A program made the position numbers and the translations under genes. 64,000 bases of DNA from Variovorax paradoxus. GTDB lineage: Bacteria; Pseudomonadota; Gammaproteobacteria; Burkholderiales; Burkholderiaceae_C. How positions within the stretch are numbered: position 1 is the first letter of the stretch; every line of letters begins with the position of its first letter. Location of the stretch: assembly GCF_029919115.1 (NCBI RefSeq), contig NZ_CP123990.1, positions 4,428,501 through 4,492,500 of the forward strand, given 5' to 3'. Below are positions 41,877 through 50,444 of the stretch, piece after piece. A model generated the notes under the pieces. That model had not been told where the DNA came from, searched no databases, and saw only the letters and a list, made by a program, of their open reading frames with translations.

Positions 41877-44203
41877 GCACCAAACCGCGCAGCGGCGCAG
41901 CGGCCACACCTGCCGCCCGCCGCTCGCGCGCGGTGCGTTGGGCCGTGGGCGTGGGCGCCGCGCTGGTCACGGCCATCGGCCTGGTGCTGATGTTTCTGCT
42001 GGCGCAAGCCACCAACAACCGCGCGCTGTACGAACGCTATTACGTGCGGCTCTTCGGCATCAACGTGGTGGTGGCCGTGCTGCTGGTGCTGGTCATCGGC
42101 TGGGTCGCGTTTCGGTTGCTGCGCCGGCTGCGGCAGGGCAAGTTCGGCAGCCGCCTGCTCATCAAGCTGGCCGCCATTTTTGCGTTGGTGGGCGTGGTGC
42201 CGGGCGCGCTCGTCTATGTGGTGTCTTACCAGTTTGTGGCGCGTTCGATCGAAAGCTGGTTCGACGTCAAAGTCGAGGGCGCGCTCGATGCCGGCCTCAA
42301 CCTGGGCCGTGCCACGCTCGATTCGCTTTCGGACGACCTGGCTGCCAAGACCCGCGCCGCCAGCGCCCAGCTTGCACAAGTGCCCGATGCGAGCGCGGGC
42401 CTTGCGCTCGAGCGCATTCGCGATCAGTTGCAGGCCAGCGATGTGGTGCTCTGGACGGGCACCGGGCAACTCATTGCGGGGGCGGGCACCTCGCGCTTTC
42501 AGCTGAACCCCGAGCGGCCGACCATCCAGCAACTGCGGCAGGTGCGCGCGGACCGTGCCATCGCCCACATCGAGGGCCTGGACGAAACCGCGGCGCCGGG
42601 CGCCAGCCTGCCTCCGGCCACCGTGCGCGCCATTGCCATGGTGCAGCGCCCCGGCTTCGACTTCGACACCGCGCCGCGCTTTCTGCAGGTGACCCAGCCG
42701 CTGCCGCCCGCCGTCGTGGCCAATGCGCTTGCCGTCCAAGAGGCCAACCGCGAGTACCAGGAGCGCGCCCTGGCCCGCGAGGGCCTGCGGCGCATGTACA
42801 TCGGCACCCTCACGCTCAGCCTGTTCCTGGCCGTGTTCGGCGCCGTGCTGCTCGCGGTGCTGTTCGGCAACCAGTTGGCGCGGCCCCTGCTCGTGCTGGC
42901 GGAGGGCGTTCGCCAGGTGGCCGCCGGCGACCTGCGGCCGACCGCCGTGCTGCAAGGCAAGGACGAGCTTGGCGGCCTGACCCGTTCCTTCGCCGTCATG
43001 ACCCAGCAGTTGGCCGATGCCCGCGGCGCCGTCGAAAAAACCATGGGCCAGCTCGACGCCGCCCGTGCCAACCTGCAGACCATTCTGGACAACCTGACCT
43101 CGGGCGTGATCGTGCTCGACGCCAAGGGCACCATCTTGTCCACCAACCCCGGCGCCACCCGCGTGCTGCGCGCGCCGCTGGCCGCCTACGAAGGGCAGCC
43201 GCTTGCACAGGTGCCCGGCCTGGCAGACTTTGGCAACAGCGTGCAACAGCAGTTCGACGAGTTCCAGGTCGAGCGGCTGCAGCACGGGCTCGACCACTGG
43301 CAGCATGCCTTCGAGCTGCATGCCACCGGCAACGACCTGCCGCAGCAGGGCAGCGCCATCAACATCGTCGCGCGCGGGGCCGAGCTGCCCGGGGCCGCGC
43401 GGCTGCTGGTGTTCGACGACATCTCCGAAATCGTCTCGGCCCAGCGTGCACAGGCCTGGGGCGAGGTCGCGCGCCGCCTGGCGCACGAAATCAAGAACCC
43501 GCTCACGCCCATCCAGCTCTCCGCCGAGCGGCTGGAGATGAAGCTTTCCGGCAAGGTCGCGCCGCCCGAGCAGGCCGTGCTCGTCAAGTCGGTCAAGACC
43601 ATCGTCGACCAGGTCGATGCAATGAAGCGGCTGGTCAATGAGTTCCGCGACTACGCCCGCCTGCCCGCGGCCGACCTCAAGCCCGTCGACCTCAACGCGC
43701 TGCTGGCCGACGTGCTCCAGCTCTACAGCGCCGAGAACGCGCCCATTGCGCTGCGCTCCGAACTGGACGAGCGCTGCCCGCCCATCCGCGGCGATGCGCA
43801 GCAGATCCGCCAGGTCATTCACAACCTGCTGCAAAACGCGCAAGACGCCGCCGAGGCCGCCGCCAGCAGCACCGGCAGGGCGGGCGAGGTCGTCATTCGC
43901 ACCCGCCTGGGCGATTCGGGCCAGCGCGTGCGCCTGACCGTGCAAGACAGCGGCCCCGGCTTTGCCGAGAACATTCTCAAGCGCGCCTTCGAACCCTACG
44001 TCACCACGAAAACAAAAGGTACCGGTTTGGGGCTGGCCGTGGTCAAGAAGATCGCAGACGAGCACGGCGCCCGAATCGAGCTTTCCAACCGCGTTGTCGA
44101 TGGGGCTGTAGCGGGGGCGCAAGTCTCGCTATCATTCGCGCTGGCAGGCGAGTCGCAAACAGCGGTCGCTCACACCGAAGATTCGAAGTCTTCCGCCGCC
44201 TGA
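41873..44203 (+). CDS. ntrY: NtrY-type membrane sensor histidine kinase
   Basis: 776 residues from a GTG that overlaps the previous stop (GTGA), with GGAG nearby. There are three N-terminal membrane helices (about residues 22-46, 60-82, 96-123), a periplasmic region and a fourth helix near 305-330 (GTLTLSLFLAVFGAVLLAVLFG). A HAMP domain (NQLARPLLVLAEGVRQVAAGDL), a PAS-like segment, a HisKA region with the phospho-acceptor in RRLAHEIKNPLTPIQLSAERL and an ATPase domain ending GTGLGLAVVKKI follow. NtrY pairs with NtrX in nitrogen or redox-linked control in other bacteria. Confidence 0.9.
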   Translation: MSTKPRSGAAATPAARRSRAVRWAVGVGAALVTAIGLVLMFLLAQATNNRALYERYYVRLFGINVVVAVLLVLVIGWVAFRLLRRLRQGKFGSRLLIKLAAIFALVGVVPGALVYVVSYQFVARSIESWFDVKVEGALDAGLNLGRATLDSLSDDLAAKTRAASAQLAQVPDASAGLALERIRDQLQASDVVLWTGTGQLIAGAGTSRFQLNPERPTIQQLRQVRADRAIAHIEGLDETAAPGASLPPATVRAIAMVQRPGFDFDTAPRFLQVTQPLPPAVVANALAVQEANREYQERALAREGLRRMYIGTLTLSLFLAVFGAVLLAVLFGNQLARPLLVLAEGVRQVAAGDLRPTAVLQGKDELGGLTRSFAVMTQQLADARGAVEKTMGQLDAARANLQTILDNLTSGVIVLDAKGTILSTNPGATRVLRAPLAAYEGQPLAQVPGLADFGNSVQQQFDEFQVERLQHGLDHWQHAFELHATGNDLPQQGSAINIVARGAELPGAARLLVFDDISEIVSAQRAQAWGEVARRLAHEIKNPLTPIQLSAERLEMKLSGKVAPPEQAVLVKSVKTIVDQVDAMKRLVNEFRDYARLPAADLKPVDLNALLADVLQLYSAENAPIALRSELDERCPPIRGDAQQIRQVIHNLLQNAQDAAEAAASSTGRAGEVVIRTRLGDSGQRVRLTVQDSGPGFAENILKRAFEPYVTTKTKGTGLGLAVVKKIADEHGARIELSNRVVDGAVAGAQVSLSFALAGESQTAVAHTEDSKSSAA

Positions 44204-44295
44204 GCGCGAAAGAAATCCATTGCGCTCAGTCGATGGATCGGCTGGCGGACCATACACACCATTGCAGATACCGGCGCATACAACAAGCAGCACTC

Positions 44296-44997
44296 ATGGC
44301 AAACATTCTCGTGGTCGATGACGAGCTGGGCATTAGGGACCTGCTCTTCGAAATTCTCAATGACGAAGGCCACAACGTGGAGCTGGCGGAAAACGCCGCC
44401 GAAGCACGCGCAGCCCGGCAACGCGCACGGCCCGACCTTGTGCTGCTCGACATCTGGATGCCCGACACCGACGGCGTCACGCTGCTCAAGGAATGGTCGA
44501 CCGCCGGCCTCCTGAGCATGCCCGTCATCATGATGAGCGGCCACGCCACCATCGACACCGCCGTGGACGCCACGCGCATCGGCGCCTTTGCATTCCTCGA
44601 GAAGCCCATCACCATGCAAAAGCTGCTCAAGGCAGTGGAGCAGGGTCTTGCCCGCGAAAGCGCCCGGCGCGCCGCCGCCGGCGTTGTGCCGCCGGCAACC
44701 GGCGTGAACCCGGCAGCAGCCATCACCACCACCGGCGACAGCCTGCTGCTCGCTTCGCTGGCTTCAGTGCCCGTGCCCGATGCAGGCCCGCAGTCGACCC
44801 AGAGCTTCGACCTGGACCGGCCGCTGCGCGATGCGCGCGACGGTTTCGAGAAGGCCTACTTCGAGTTTCACCTCGCCATGGAGAACGGCTCCATGACCCG
44901 CGTCGCCGAGAAGACCGGCCTGGAACGCACCCATCTTTATCGCAAGCTCAAACAACTTGGCGTCGATCTTTCGAGAGGGCGCAGAAGCGCTGTATAA
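44296..44997 (+). CDS. NtrX-like response regulator lacking the AAA+ domain
   Basis: 233 residues. The receiver domain (about residues 1-120) has the acidic pair in ILVVDDELG, the phospho-acceptor in LVLLDIWMPDTDG and the Lys in AFLEKPI. The C-terminus carries a Fis-type helix-turn-helix (GSMTRVAEKTGLERTHLYRKLKQLGVD). Between them lies an Ala/Pro/Thr-rich linker where classical NtrX has the sigma-54-activating AAA+ domain (about 240 residues). It follows ntrY by 92 bases and should be its partner, acting on sigma-70 promoters or as a repressor. The start at 44296 matches the receiver start; the frame opens upstream at 44233. Confidence 0.85.
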   Translation: MANILVVDDELGIRDLLFEILNDEGHNVELAENAAEARAARQRARPDLVLLDIWMPDTDGVTLLKEWSTAGLLSMPVIMMSGHATIDTAVDATRIGAFAFLEKPITMQKLLKAVEQGLARESARRAAAGVVPPATGVNPAAAITTTGDSLLLASLASVPVPDAGPQSTQSFDLDRPLRDARDGFEKAYFEFHLAMENGSMTRVAEKTGLERTHLYRKLKQLGVDLSRGRRSAV

Positions 44998-45015
44998 TTT
45001 AAGGCTGCACACCAA

Positions 45016-45091
45016 GGCCCGGTAGCTCAGTTGGTAGAGCAGCGGATTGAAAATCCGCGTGTCGGTGGTTCGATTCCGCCCCAGGCCACCA
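45016..45091 (+). tRNA. tRNA-Phe (GAA)
   Basis: 76 bases with encoded CCA. Acceptor GGCCCGG pairs with CCAGGCC apart from one C-A mismatch at the fifth position. Anticodon loop TTGAAAA gives GAA, and the T-loop is GGTTCGATTCC. It lies 18 bases after the NtrX-like gene and 32 bases ahead of a terminator. Confidence 0.92.
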
Positions 45092-45123
45092 TTCATCACT
45101 TTGACAGTTCGTCCGCCAAAGTT

Positions 45124-45161
45124 AAAAAGCCCTAAGTAAATCAATTGCTTAGGGCTTTTTT
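45124..45161 (+). terminator. Intrinsic terminator after tRNA-Phe
   Basis: AAAAAGCCCTAAG pairs perfectly with CTTAGGGCTTTTT over 13 bases, loop TAAATCAATTG, with a T-run. The A-run at its left end makes it work on either strand, so it can also stop the toxin transcript arriving from the right. Confidence 0.9.
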
Positions 45162-45205
45162 CATTCAATCGAGGCCCAGCCCCGGCTGCCAAACAGGGCG
45201 TCCGG

Positions 45206-45862
45206 TCAGCCCAGCAAGTCGATTGCAGCCTGAACGATGGGCCGCGCCCACTGCGGCGTTGCCGCGAGCGCGGCCAGATCATCGGGCTGCGGAAAAATCG
45301 GCTCGCCCGAACTCAGCTCAAGCACCAGCACCGGATCTGCAATCTCTTCTCCGGGCGGCGCTTCCGCGCTGTTGTCGAAGACCTGGAGCCGTGTGAGCTT
45401 TGGCAGCAGCTGAATCAGGTTGGCGCGCGATGCGATCCAGCGCTCGCGAATCTTGGCTTCGGGAATGCTGTGGCCTCCGCGCGCCACCCTCGCGCGGACG
45501 CGGGCTATGTGCTGCTCGGGCGAAGAAAGACCGCAATAGATCATGACCACATCATGGCTCGACGCGGCGCGGGCGAGCAGTGCGGGAATGGTGTTTGCGC
45601 CCAGCGTGGTTTCGAACGCGTAGTTGGCGCCTTGCGCAATGGCCGCCTCCAGCCGCTCGCGGCCCAGGTTCCATGCGCGGGCGTTCGCTTCTTCGGATGT
45701 CAGCCCGAGCTGCGCGATGAGTTCGCGCGCGAACGTGTCGGGGTTGAACCAGGCGAGCCCGTGTTCGGCGAGCAGGGCGCCGCCCACCGAGCTTTTGCCC
45801 GCTCCGTTGACTCCGGCTAGCACCAGGATGAACGGGCGCGCTGCTGCTGCCGCTGGCGCCAT
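45206..45862 (-). CDS. Zeta-type toxin/P-loop kinase
   Basis: 218 residues. The P-loop GVNGAGKSS is at residues 17-25 (Lys23, Ser24), followed by WFNPDTFARELIAQL, the YAFETTLG block and RVRARVARGGHSIPEAKIRERW, all typical of zeta-toxin-like kinases that phosphorylate UDP-activated sugars or other small substrates. Length is short against classical zeta (about 290) and the C-terminus is brief. The start overlaps the antitoxin stop (ATGA) in one operon. Toxic activity is inferred from family and arrangement only. Confidence 0.8.
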   Translation of the reverse strand: MAPAAAAARPFILVLAGVNGAGKSSVGGALLAEHGLAWFNPDTFARELIAQLGLTSEEANARAWNLGRERLEAAIAQGANYAFETTLGANTIPALLARAASSHDVVMIYCGLSSPEQHIARVRARVARGGHSIPEAKIRERWIASRANLIQLLPKLTRLQVFDNSAEAPPGEEIADPVLVLELSSGEPIFPQPDDLAALAATPQWARPIVQAAIDLLG

Positions 45863-46209
45863 CAGAACGTGTCGCCTGCCTTGGGAGGTCGCGCGAGCTT
45901 GCCCTTGGCCGCGAACAGGCTGTTCAGGTTCGCCGCGGCATCGGGCTGCTGCAGCGCGCCAAGGCGTGCGTCGAAGCGGCGGCCGAGGTCGTCGAGCACC
46001 GACTGTTCACGCGCCTTGAGTGCCTGCGCGTCTTCCACCAACTGGTTGTAGGTGGCTGCGGTCAGGAGCACCATCTCCACGGTCGAGTGGTTGGTTACCG
46101 CCACGCTGCCCGACTGCTGCACCTGGCGAACCACGTCGCCCCACCGGTTCTTGACGTGGGATGCGTTCTGGCGAGGCAGGTCGTTGAGGCTGGGCAGTAC
46201 GGCGGCCAT
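45862..46209 (-). CDS. Phd/YefM-type antitoxin
   Basis: 115 residues from ATG 46209, with AAAGGAG upstream; the frame is open to 46299. The N-terminal half NDLPRQNASHVKNRWGDVVRQVQQSGSVAVTNHSTVEMVLLTAATYNQLV has the Phd/YefM pattern (short DNA-binding head, beta strands around V-A-V-T, then a Leu-rich helix). The C-terminal half, rich in Ala, Leu and basic residues, is the likely toxin-binding tail. The pair is autoregulated in other such systems, and a perfect inverted repeat overlaps its promoter here. Confidence 0.82.
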   Translation of the reverse strand: MAAVLPSLNDLPRQNASHVKNRWGDVVRQVQQSGSVAVTNHSTVEMVLLTAATYNQLVEDAQALKAREQSVLDDLGRRFDARLGALQQPDAAANLNSLFAAKGKLARPPKAGDTF

Positions 46210-46223
46210 GATGTGCTCCTTTG

Positions 46224-46238
46224 TTGCCATTATGGCAA
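46224..46238 (-). promoter_or_regulatory. Operator-like inverted repeat of the antitoxin-toxin operon
   Basis: TTGCCAT-T-ATGGCAA is a perfect 7-base inverted repeat just upstream of the AAAGGAG site. Read on the minus strand it contains CATAAT, a good -10 box, so a bound antitoxin would block transcription. A TTTTGC stretch lies next to it. The AT-rich block is unlike the surrounding GC-rich DNA. Confidence 0.65.
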
Positions 46239-46318
46239 AAATAGCAAAATTGGACAGAATGCCGGTACGGGGCGTGATCGCCAGCCATGCGTAGCCCAAC
46301 GAGCCAGAGTTTTTCTAT

Positions 46319-46669
46319 TCACGAACCTTCGATCAAGGCCGCGCGTACCGATTCGATCGTGGTCACGGCGGTATCGATGCCGCGCTGCAGTTCGGCGTTC
46401 AGCAACCGCAAGAGCGCGCCCAGCTCGCTGCGGGTCACATGCACCTCTTCCGGGTCGTTCACGCGCTGCGGAGCGATGAGCCTTTCGAGACACGCGTACG
46501 CGCGCTGCACGTCGTGAATGGTGTCGATTTCGTCGGATGCCCGCAGCGTGAGTGCTTCGGCGCTGTCTTGCAGTGGGCGCAAGCGCGCTGCAGGCGCGGC
46601 AATAGTGGCGATTCCAGATGACGCGGAGGGCGAGGGGGATTGCGCGGGCGCGCGAGCATATCTCGCCAT
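46319..46669 (-). CDS. Small hypothetical protein
   Basis: 116 residues from ATG 46669, preceded by a GGAGG site. The first 35 residues are Ala/Pro/Ser-rich (RYARAPAQSPSPSASSGIAT); the rest is helical (EALTLRASDEIDTIHDVQRAYACLERLIAPQR, then VHVTRSELGALLRLLNAELQRGIDTAVTTIESVR). No signal or membrane segment. Family not recognised. It lies 109 bases upstream of the antitoxin gene on the same strand, but a separate promoter serves the antitoxin. Confidence 0.6.
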   Translation of the reverse strand: MARYARAPAQSPSPSASSGIATIAAPAARLRPLQDSAEALTLRASDEIDTIHDVQRAYACLERLIAPQRVNDPEEVHVTRSELGALLRLLNAELQRGIDTAVTTIESVRAALIEGS

Positions 46670-47104
46670 CAATGGCCTCCAAGAGCTTCGGTTTGAAAAA
46701 ACCGCCGCTCCCGAGACCAATCGAGGGCGGCGACTCGACGGGTTGGTCTACCGGGAAGCTCTTGCGAGAACCGGCCGGGCTTGCGCCCGCCCATCGAGCC
46801 GCCAAAACTGGAGGCACGAACGACAAAGCCGCAAATCCTGCGGGGAAACTGCGGCTTTCGTCGCAGAGCTTCAACGGGAGACCAAGCCCGATCACGCCCT
46901 TTTTCGACGTGACGAACCCAGTATAGCGAGGGGCCTTTCCGCACTCATCCCACGCAGGACCACCACGCAGCCCATGGAGCCATGAAGCTTCGTATGCGGA
47001 GTCTCCGGGTTTCTCCCTAGCTTCCGCCCCTCAAGTTCCGGCCCTCATCTGCCGATATGCCTGGATAGGAGGCCTCCGCGTCGGTGGCCGTCACGGAAGA
47101 GCAC
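46670..47104. other. Intergenic region holding a hairpin and a FliA-type promoter
   Basis: 435 bases between the divergent hypothetical gene and the chemoreceptor gene. A long imperfect hairpin (CGACAAAGCCGCA with TGCGGCTTTCGTCG, 46821-46863) stands in the middle and could end transcripts on either strand. The FliA-type promoter listed separately lies near the right end. I see no supported coding frame. Confidence 0.5.
47031..47058 (+). promoter_or_regulatory. Sigma-28 (FliA)-type promoter of the chemoreceptor gene
   Basis: TCAAGTTC, twelve bases, then GCCGATAT. The form TMAAGTTT-N11-GCCGATAA is the consensus for sigma-28; here the -10 element matches seven of eight and spacing is one base longer. 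It lies 46 bases upstream of the chemoreceptor ATG, where class III flagellar promoters stand. Confidence 0.72.
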
Positions 47105-48364
47105 ATGCGCAATTGGAAGATCGGTGCCCAGCTGGGCATGGCGTTCGGGATCGTGTTGCTGTTGATGGCGACGGGGCTTGTCATCGGCCTCGCATGTCTT
47201 GGCGACGTCGCTGCGGGCAGCGGCGTTGCACCTGAACTCGCACGGCGTATCGAGTCGGCTCGCAGCCTGATGATGGGCTTCGGGTTGGCCGCGCTGCTGG
47301 CGGGCGTGGGCGGCAGCATCTGGCTTTCGCGCAGCATCATGCAACCGCTTGGCGAGGCCATTTTCATTGCGGAAACCGTGGCCTCGGGCGACCTCAGCAA
47401 AGAATTCGAGACCGAGCGCGGCGGCGATTTTGGTCGCCTGCTGCGCGGCATGGGCGAGATGGAAGACACGCTGACCGACGTGGTGACGCGCATCAAGGCG
47501 TCGACCGATTCGATCGTGGTGGCATCGGGGCAGATCACCGCGGGCAATCACGATCTGTCTTCGCGCACCGAGCAGCAGGCGAGCTCGCTCGAAGAAACGG
47601 CCGCGTCGATGGAAGAGCTCACCAGCACCGTCAAGCAGAACGCAGACAACGCACGGCAAGCCAACCAGCTCGCGCTTTCGGCCTCCGAGGTTGCAGTCAA
47701 GGGCGGCAGCGTGGTGGGGCAGGTGGTCGACACCATGGCATCGATCAATGCGTCGTCCAAGAAGATCGTCGACATCATCGGCGTGATCGACGGCATTGCG
47801 TTCCAGACCAACATCCTCGCTCTCAATGCGGCTGTCGAAGCGGCGCGTGCGGGTGAACAGGGCCGGGGCTTTGCGGTTGTGGCCTCCGAGGTGCGCAGCC
47901 TTGCGCAGCGCTCGGCCGCAGCGGCCAAGGAAATCAAGGGCCTCATCGACGACTCGGTAGGCAAGGTCGACGTGGGCAGTGCACTGGTGAGTGAAGCCGG
48001 AAAGACGATGGAAGAGATCGTGAGCGGCGTGAAGCGCGTGACGGACATCATCGGCGAGATCACCGCGGCCAGTCACGAGCAGGCGCAGGGCATCGAGCAG
48101 GTCAACCAGGCCATCGCACAGATGGACCAGGTCACGCAGCAGAACGCGGCGCTGGTCGAAGAGGCTGCAGCCGCGGCCCAATCGTTGCAAGAGCAGGCAG
48201 GCAACCTGTCGCAGGTGGTGGCTACTTTCAAGCTCGACGATGAGGACGAAAAGCCTGCAGTGGCGCCTCCGGTGGTTGAAGCCCGGCCTCTCGCGCGAGC
48301 GGTTCCCCTGGCTCAGTTGGCCCGCCGCGCCATTGCCATTCCGCAGGGCAAGCCCTCCGCGTAA
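47105..48364 (+). CDS. Methyl-accepting chemotaxis protein with almost no periplasmic domain
   Basis: 419 residues from ATG 47105 (GGAAGAG upstream; a GTG at 47084 is in frame). Two membrane helices lie at about 8-31 and 55-75 with only ~23 residues between, so there is no ligand-binding domain. A HAMP region ([24 protein letters not shown]) leads into the signalling helices with the highly conserved tip [26 protein letters not shown]. The tail ([12 protein letters not shown]) has no obvious receptor pentapeptide for CheR/CheB. It should feed the flagellar chemotaxis system through CheA/CheW, perhaps sensing membrane or redox state. Confidence 0.9.
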   Translation: MRNWKIGAQLGMAFGIVLLLMATGLVIGLACLGDVAAGSGVAPELARRIESARSLMMGFGLAALLAGVGGSIWLSRSIMQPLGEAIFIAETVASGDLSKEFETERGGDFGRLLRGMGEMEDTLTDVVTRIKASTDSIVVASGQITAGNHDLSSRTEQQASSLEETAASMEELTSTVKQNADNARQANQLALSASEVAVKGGSVVGQVVDTMASINASSKKIVDIIGVIDGIAFQTNILALNAAVEAARAGEQGRGFAVVASEVRSLAQRSAAAAKEIKGLIDDSVGKVDVGSALVSEAGKTMEEIVSGVKRVTDIIGEITAASHEQAQGIEQVNQAIAQMDQVTQQNAALVEEAAAAAQSLQEQAGNLSQVVATFKLDDEDEKPAVAPPVVEARPLARAVPLAQLARRAIAIPQGKPSA

Positions 48365-48515
48365 TGCGCCGCGGCGCCACTCTTCTTTTCAAGTTGCAAC
48401 GCTCCACTGCGCCTACGCGAATGTGGGCATCACCCTACAGAAGAACACCGGCAAGAAATTAAGGTGACCGATGGCGAGCTCGACAGGTGTCGAGCCCTCG
48501 CACAAAGGAAACCGA

Positions 48516-48599
48516 ATGACTGTCGAGATGTTCCGAATGCCGGCGGTTGCCGGCGCGTGCGGAACACACCCTCCAACGATCTCTTCTGCAGGGGTGTAG
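48516..48599 (+). CDS. Possible 27-residue leader peptide
   Basis: MTVEMFRMPAVAGACGTHPP and seven more residues, with AAAGGAAAC eight bases ahead of the ATG. It ends three bases before the GTG start of the hydrolase, a spacing suited to translational coupling. There is no known homologue that I recognise, and a chance frame is possible. Confidence 0.25.
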   Translation: MTVEMFRMPAVAGACGTHPPTISSAGV

Positions 48600-48602
48600 C
48601 TG

Positions 48603-49295
48603 GTGGATTCCGCATCCAGACCCGCGGAGCGCCGCGCGCTTCGCATTCCGCTGCGTTCTTCTTCCGTATCGCTCGATGCAGACCTGAGCCTGCCCGCGTC
48701 GTGCAGCGGAATCGTGCTGTTCGCGCATGGCAGCGGCAGCAGCCGCCTGAGCCCGCGCAACCGCCAGGTTGCCGAAAACCTCAACGCGGCAAAGCTGGCC
48801 ACTTTGCTCGTCGACCTGCTGACGCCCGACGAAGAAGCCGAGGACGATCGCACGCGCGAACTGCGCTTCGATATTGCGATGCTGGCCGACCGGCTGGTGG
48901 GCCTGACCGATTGGCTGCTCAGCAATGAGCAAACCGCCGGCTTGAGAATCGGCTACTTCGGTGCGAGTACCGGTGCCGGTGCCGCGCTGGCGGCGGCGGC
49001 GCAGCGGTCCGACGCAGTCGATGCGGTCGTCTCTCGCGGCGGCCGGCCAGACCTGGCAGGCGCGGCGCTGGAGCGCGTGCGTGCGCCCACGCTGCTGATC
49101 GTCGGCGGCAACGACGGTCCGGTGATCGACATGAACTGGCGGGCCATGGCGGCGATGCATTGCGAGAAGCGCCTCACCATCGTGCCGGGCGCAACGCACT
49201 TGTTCGAAGAGCCCGACGCGCTTGGCGCAGTTTCCACATTGGCCCGCGACTGGTTCAAAAGCCATCTCAACCAACCCAGGAGCAATGCGAAATGA
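48603..49295 (+). CDS. Alpha/beta hydrolase of the dienelactone-hydrolase type
   Basis: 230 residues from a GTG start. The fold is visible in GIVLFAHGSGSSRLSPRN (oxyanion strand and first helix), the nucleophile elbow IGYFGASTGAGAAL with Ser in GAST, an acid in VGGNDGPVID, and the catalytic His in VPGATHLFEEPDAL. Substrate unknown. Related proteins are often fused to, or near, a phosphoribosyltransferase-like domain, which is absent here. It overlaps the DUF427 gene by four bases (ATGA). Confidence 0.85.
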   Translation: MDSASRPAERRALRIPLRSSSVSLDADLSLPASCSGIVLFAHGSGSSRLSPRNRQVAENLNAAKLATLLVDLLTPDEEAEDDRTRELRFDIAMLADRLVGLTDWLLSNEQTAGLRIGYFGASTGAGAALAAAAQRSDAVDAVVSRGGRPDLAGAALERVRAPTLLIVGGNDGPVIDMNWRAMAAMHCEKRLTIVPGATHLFEEPDALGAVSTLARDWFKSHLNQPRSNAK

Positions 49296-49678
49296 GCAGC
49301 AAGTCACCGGGGCACCAAAAATGGCCCGACCACAAGGTGCGCGAAGAACCGGTTCAACAGGCAATGGAGGTCGAGGTCGCAGGCACCATCGTCGCCACTT
49401 CGAGCAACGTCATCAAGGTTGTCGAAGACAAATCCCCGGTGCGCTATTACTTTCCGCGCGCCGACGTCCGCATGGAAAAGCTGAAGCGCTCGCAGACGAC
49501 CACCGAATGCCCGTTCAAGGGGCACGCGAGCTACTACAGCCTGAACCTGGGCGAGCGGCAACTCGACGACGCGGTGTGGACGTACGAAGACCCGTACCAG
49601 GAGCACCTGGCGCTGAAAGAGTACATGGCGTTCTATGACGACAAGTACCCGGAGATCCACGTTCGTGCGAAGGGTTGA
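49292..49678 (+). CDS. DUF427 family protein
   Basis: 128 residues. The family's single small domain is clear: VVEDKSPVRYYFPRADVRMEKL, SQTTTECPFKGHASYYSL with the conserved Cys-Pro-x-Lys-Gly, and DAVWTYEDPYQEHLALKEYMAFYDD. DUF427 has no established function but is small, cytoplasmic and widespread. It is translated in overlap with the hydrolase before it, so the two may act together. Confidence 0.9.
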   Translation: MSSKSPGHQKWPDHKVREEPVQQAMEVEVAGTIVATSSNVIKVVEDKSPVRYYFPRADVRMEKLKRSQTTTECPFKGHASYYSLNLGERQLDDAVWTYEDPYQEHLALKEYMAFYDDKYPEIHVRAKG

Positions 49679-49754
49679 CGAACAGCACCGCGCCCACATG
49701 CCGCAACATTTGCCGCACAACTCACAATGGCGCCGAACGCGCCCGAAGACCGCA

Positions 49755-50444
49755 TCAGCGGTTGTTGTTCAACACCACGAGCTTCGAAAGGCCGAACAGG
49801 TTGACCGGATCGGCGCTCAGCACCTGCCAGTCGTGCGTGAGTATCTGTTCGTCGTACTTGAAGTCGGAGCGAAACCCCACGTGCTCGGCCGCCGAGCGAA
49901 CGGCGCGCTCCAGGAGCCACCACAGCTTGCTGCCGCTGAAATGATTCAGCACCACAATGTTTCCGCCCGGCTTGCACACGCGCCGTATCTCGCGCACGAG
50001 CTCGGCCGGTCGGGGCGTTACCGAGAGCACATAGGGCACGGTCACGCAGTCGAAAGTGCCATCGGCAAAACGCATGCGCTCGGCGTTCATGTGTTCGATG
50101 GCAATGTTGTGCTGTGGCAGGTGGGCCGCGCGCTCGCGCGCGCGTTCGAGCATATCGTGCGAAAGATCGATGCCCACGATCTTGCATTCGGCCGGATACC
50201 CGGCCAGCGCCAGCCCCGTGCCAACACCCACTTCGAGCAGCGATGCCGGCTGCAGCGTGCGAACAACCTGCGCCATGCGTTTGCGCCCGGGCTCCAGCAC
50301 CTGGCCGAACAAGGTGTCGTACAGCGGCGCGAGCCGGTCATAGGTGCGTGCAACGCCAGCCTCGGACACCGGTGCTTGGGGTTGCGTGCGGTCGTTGGTG
50401 CGCGTCGCGCCATGGTCACCGGGGCGGGCTCTGCTTTCCGTCAT
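49755..50444 (-). CDS. Class I SAM-dependent methyltransferase
   Basis: 229 residues from ATG 50444. The SAM-binding motif I is SLLEVGVGTGLALAGYPAEC, followed by VGIDLSHDMLERARERA and the motif IV-like FADGTFDCVTVPYVLSVTPRP. The C-terminal part, with LNHFSGSKLWWLLERAVRS, resembles the phosphatidylethanolamine N-methyltransferase-like group, so a lipid substrate is possible but unproven. The 20 residues before the chosen start are Pro/Gly-rich. It is convergent with the DUF427 gene and divergent from mscS. Confidence 0.82.
   Translation of the reverse strand: MTESRARPGDHGATRTNDRTQPQAPVSEAGVARTYDRLAPLYDTLFGQVLEPGRKRMAQVVRTLQPASLLEVGVGTGLALAGYPAECKIVGIDLSHDMLERARERAAHLPQHNIAIEHMNAERMRFADGTFDCVTVPYVLSVTPRPAELVREIRRVCKPGGNIVVLNHFSGSKLWWLLERAVRSAAEHVGFRSDFKYDEQILTHDWQVLSADPVNLFGLSKLVVLNNNR

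Noticed and set aside
46518..46985. Plus-strand frame of about 155 codons overlapping the hypothetical gene and hairpin
   Set aside because: No ribosome site, crosses a stable hairpin, and its translation is charged and low in hydrophobic residues without a known pattern.
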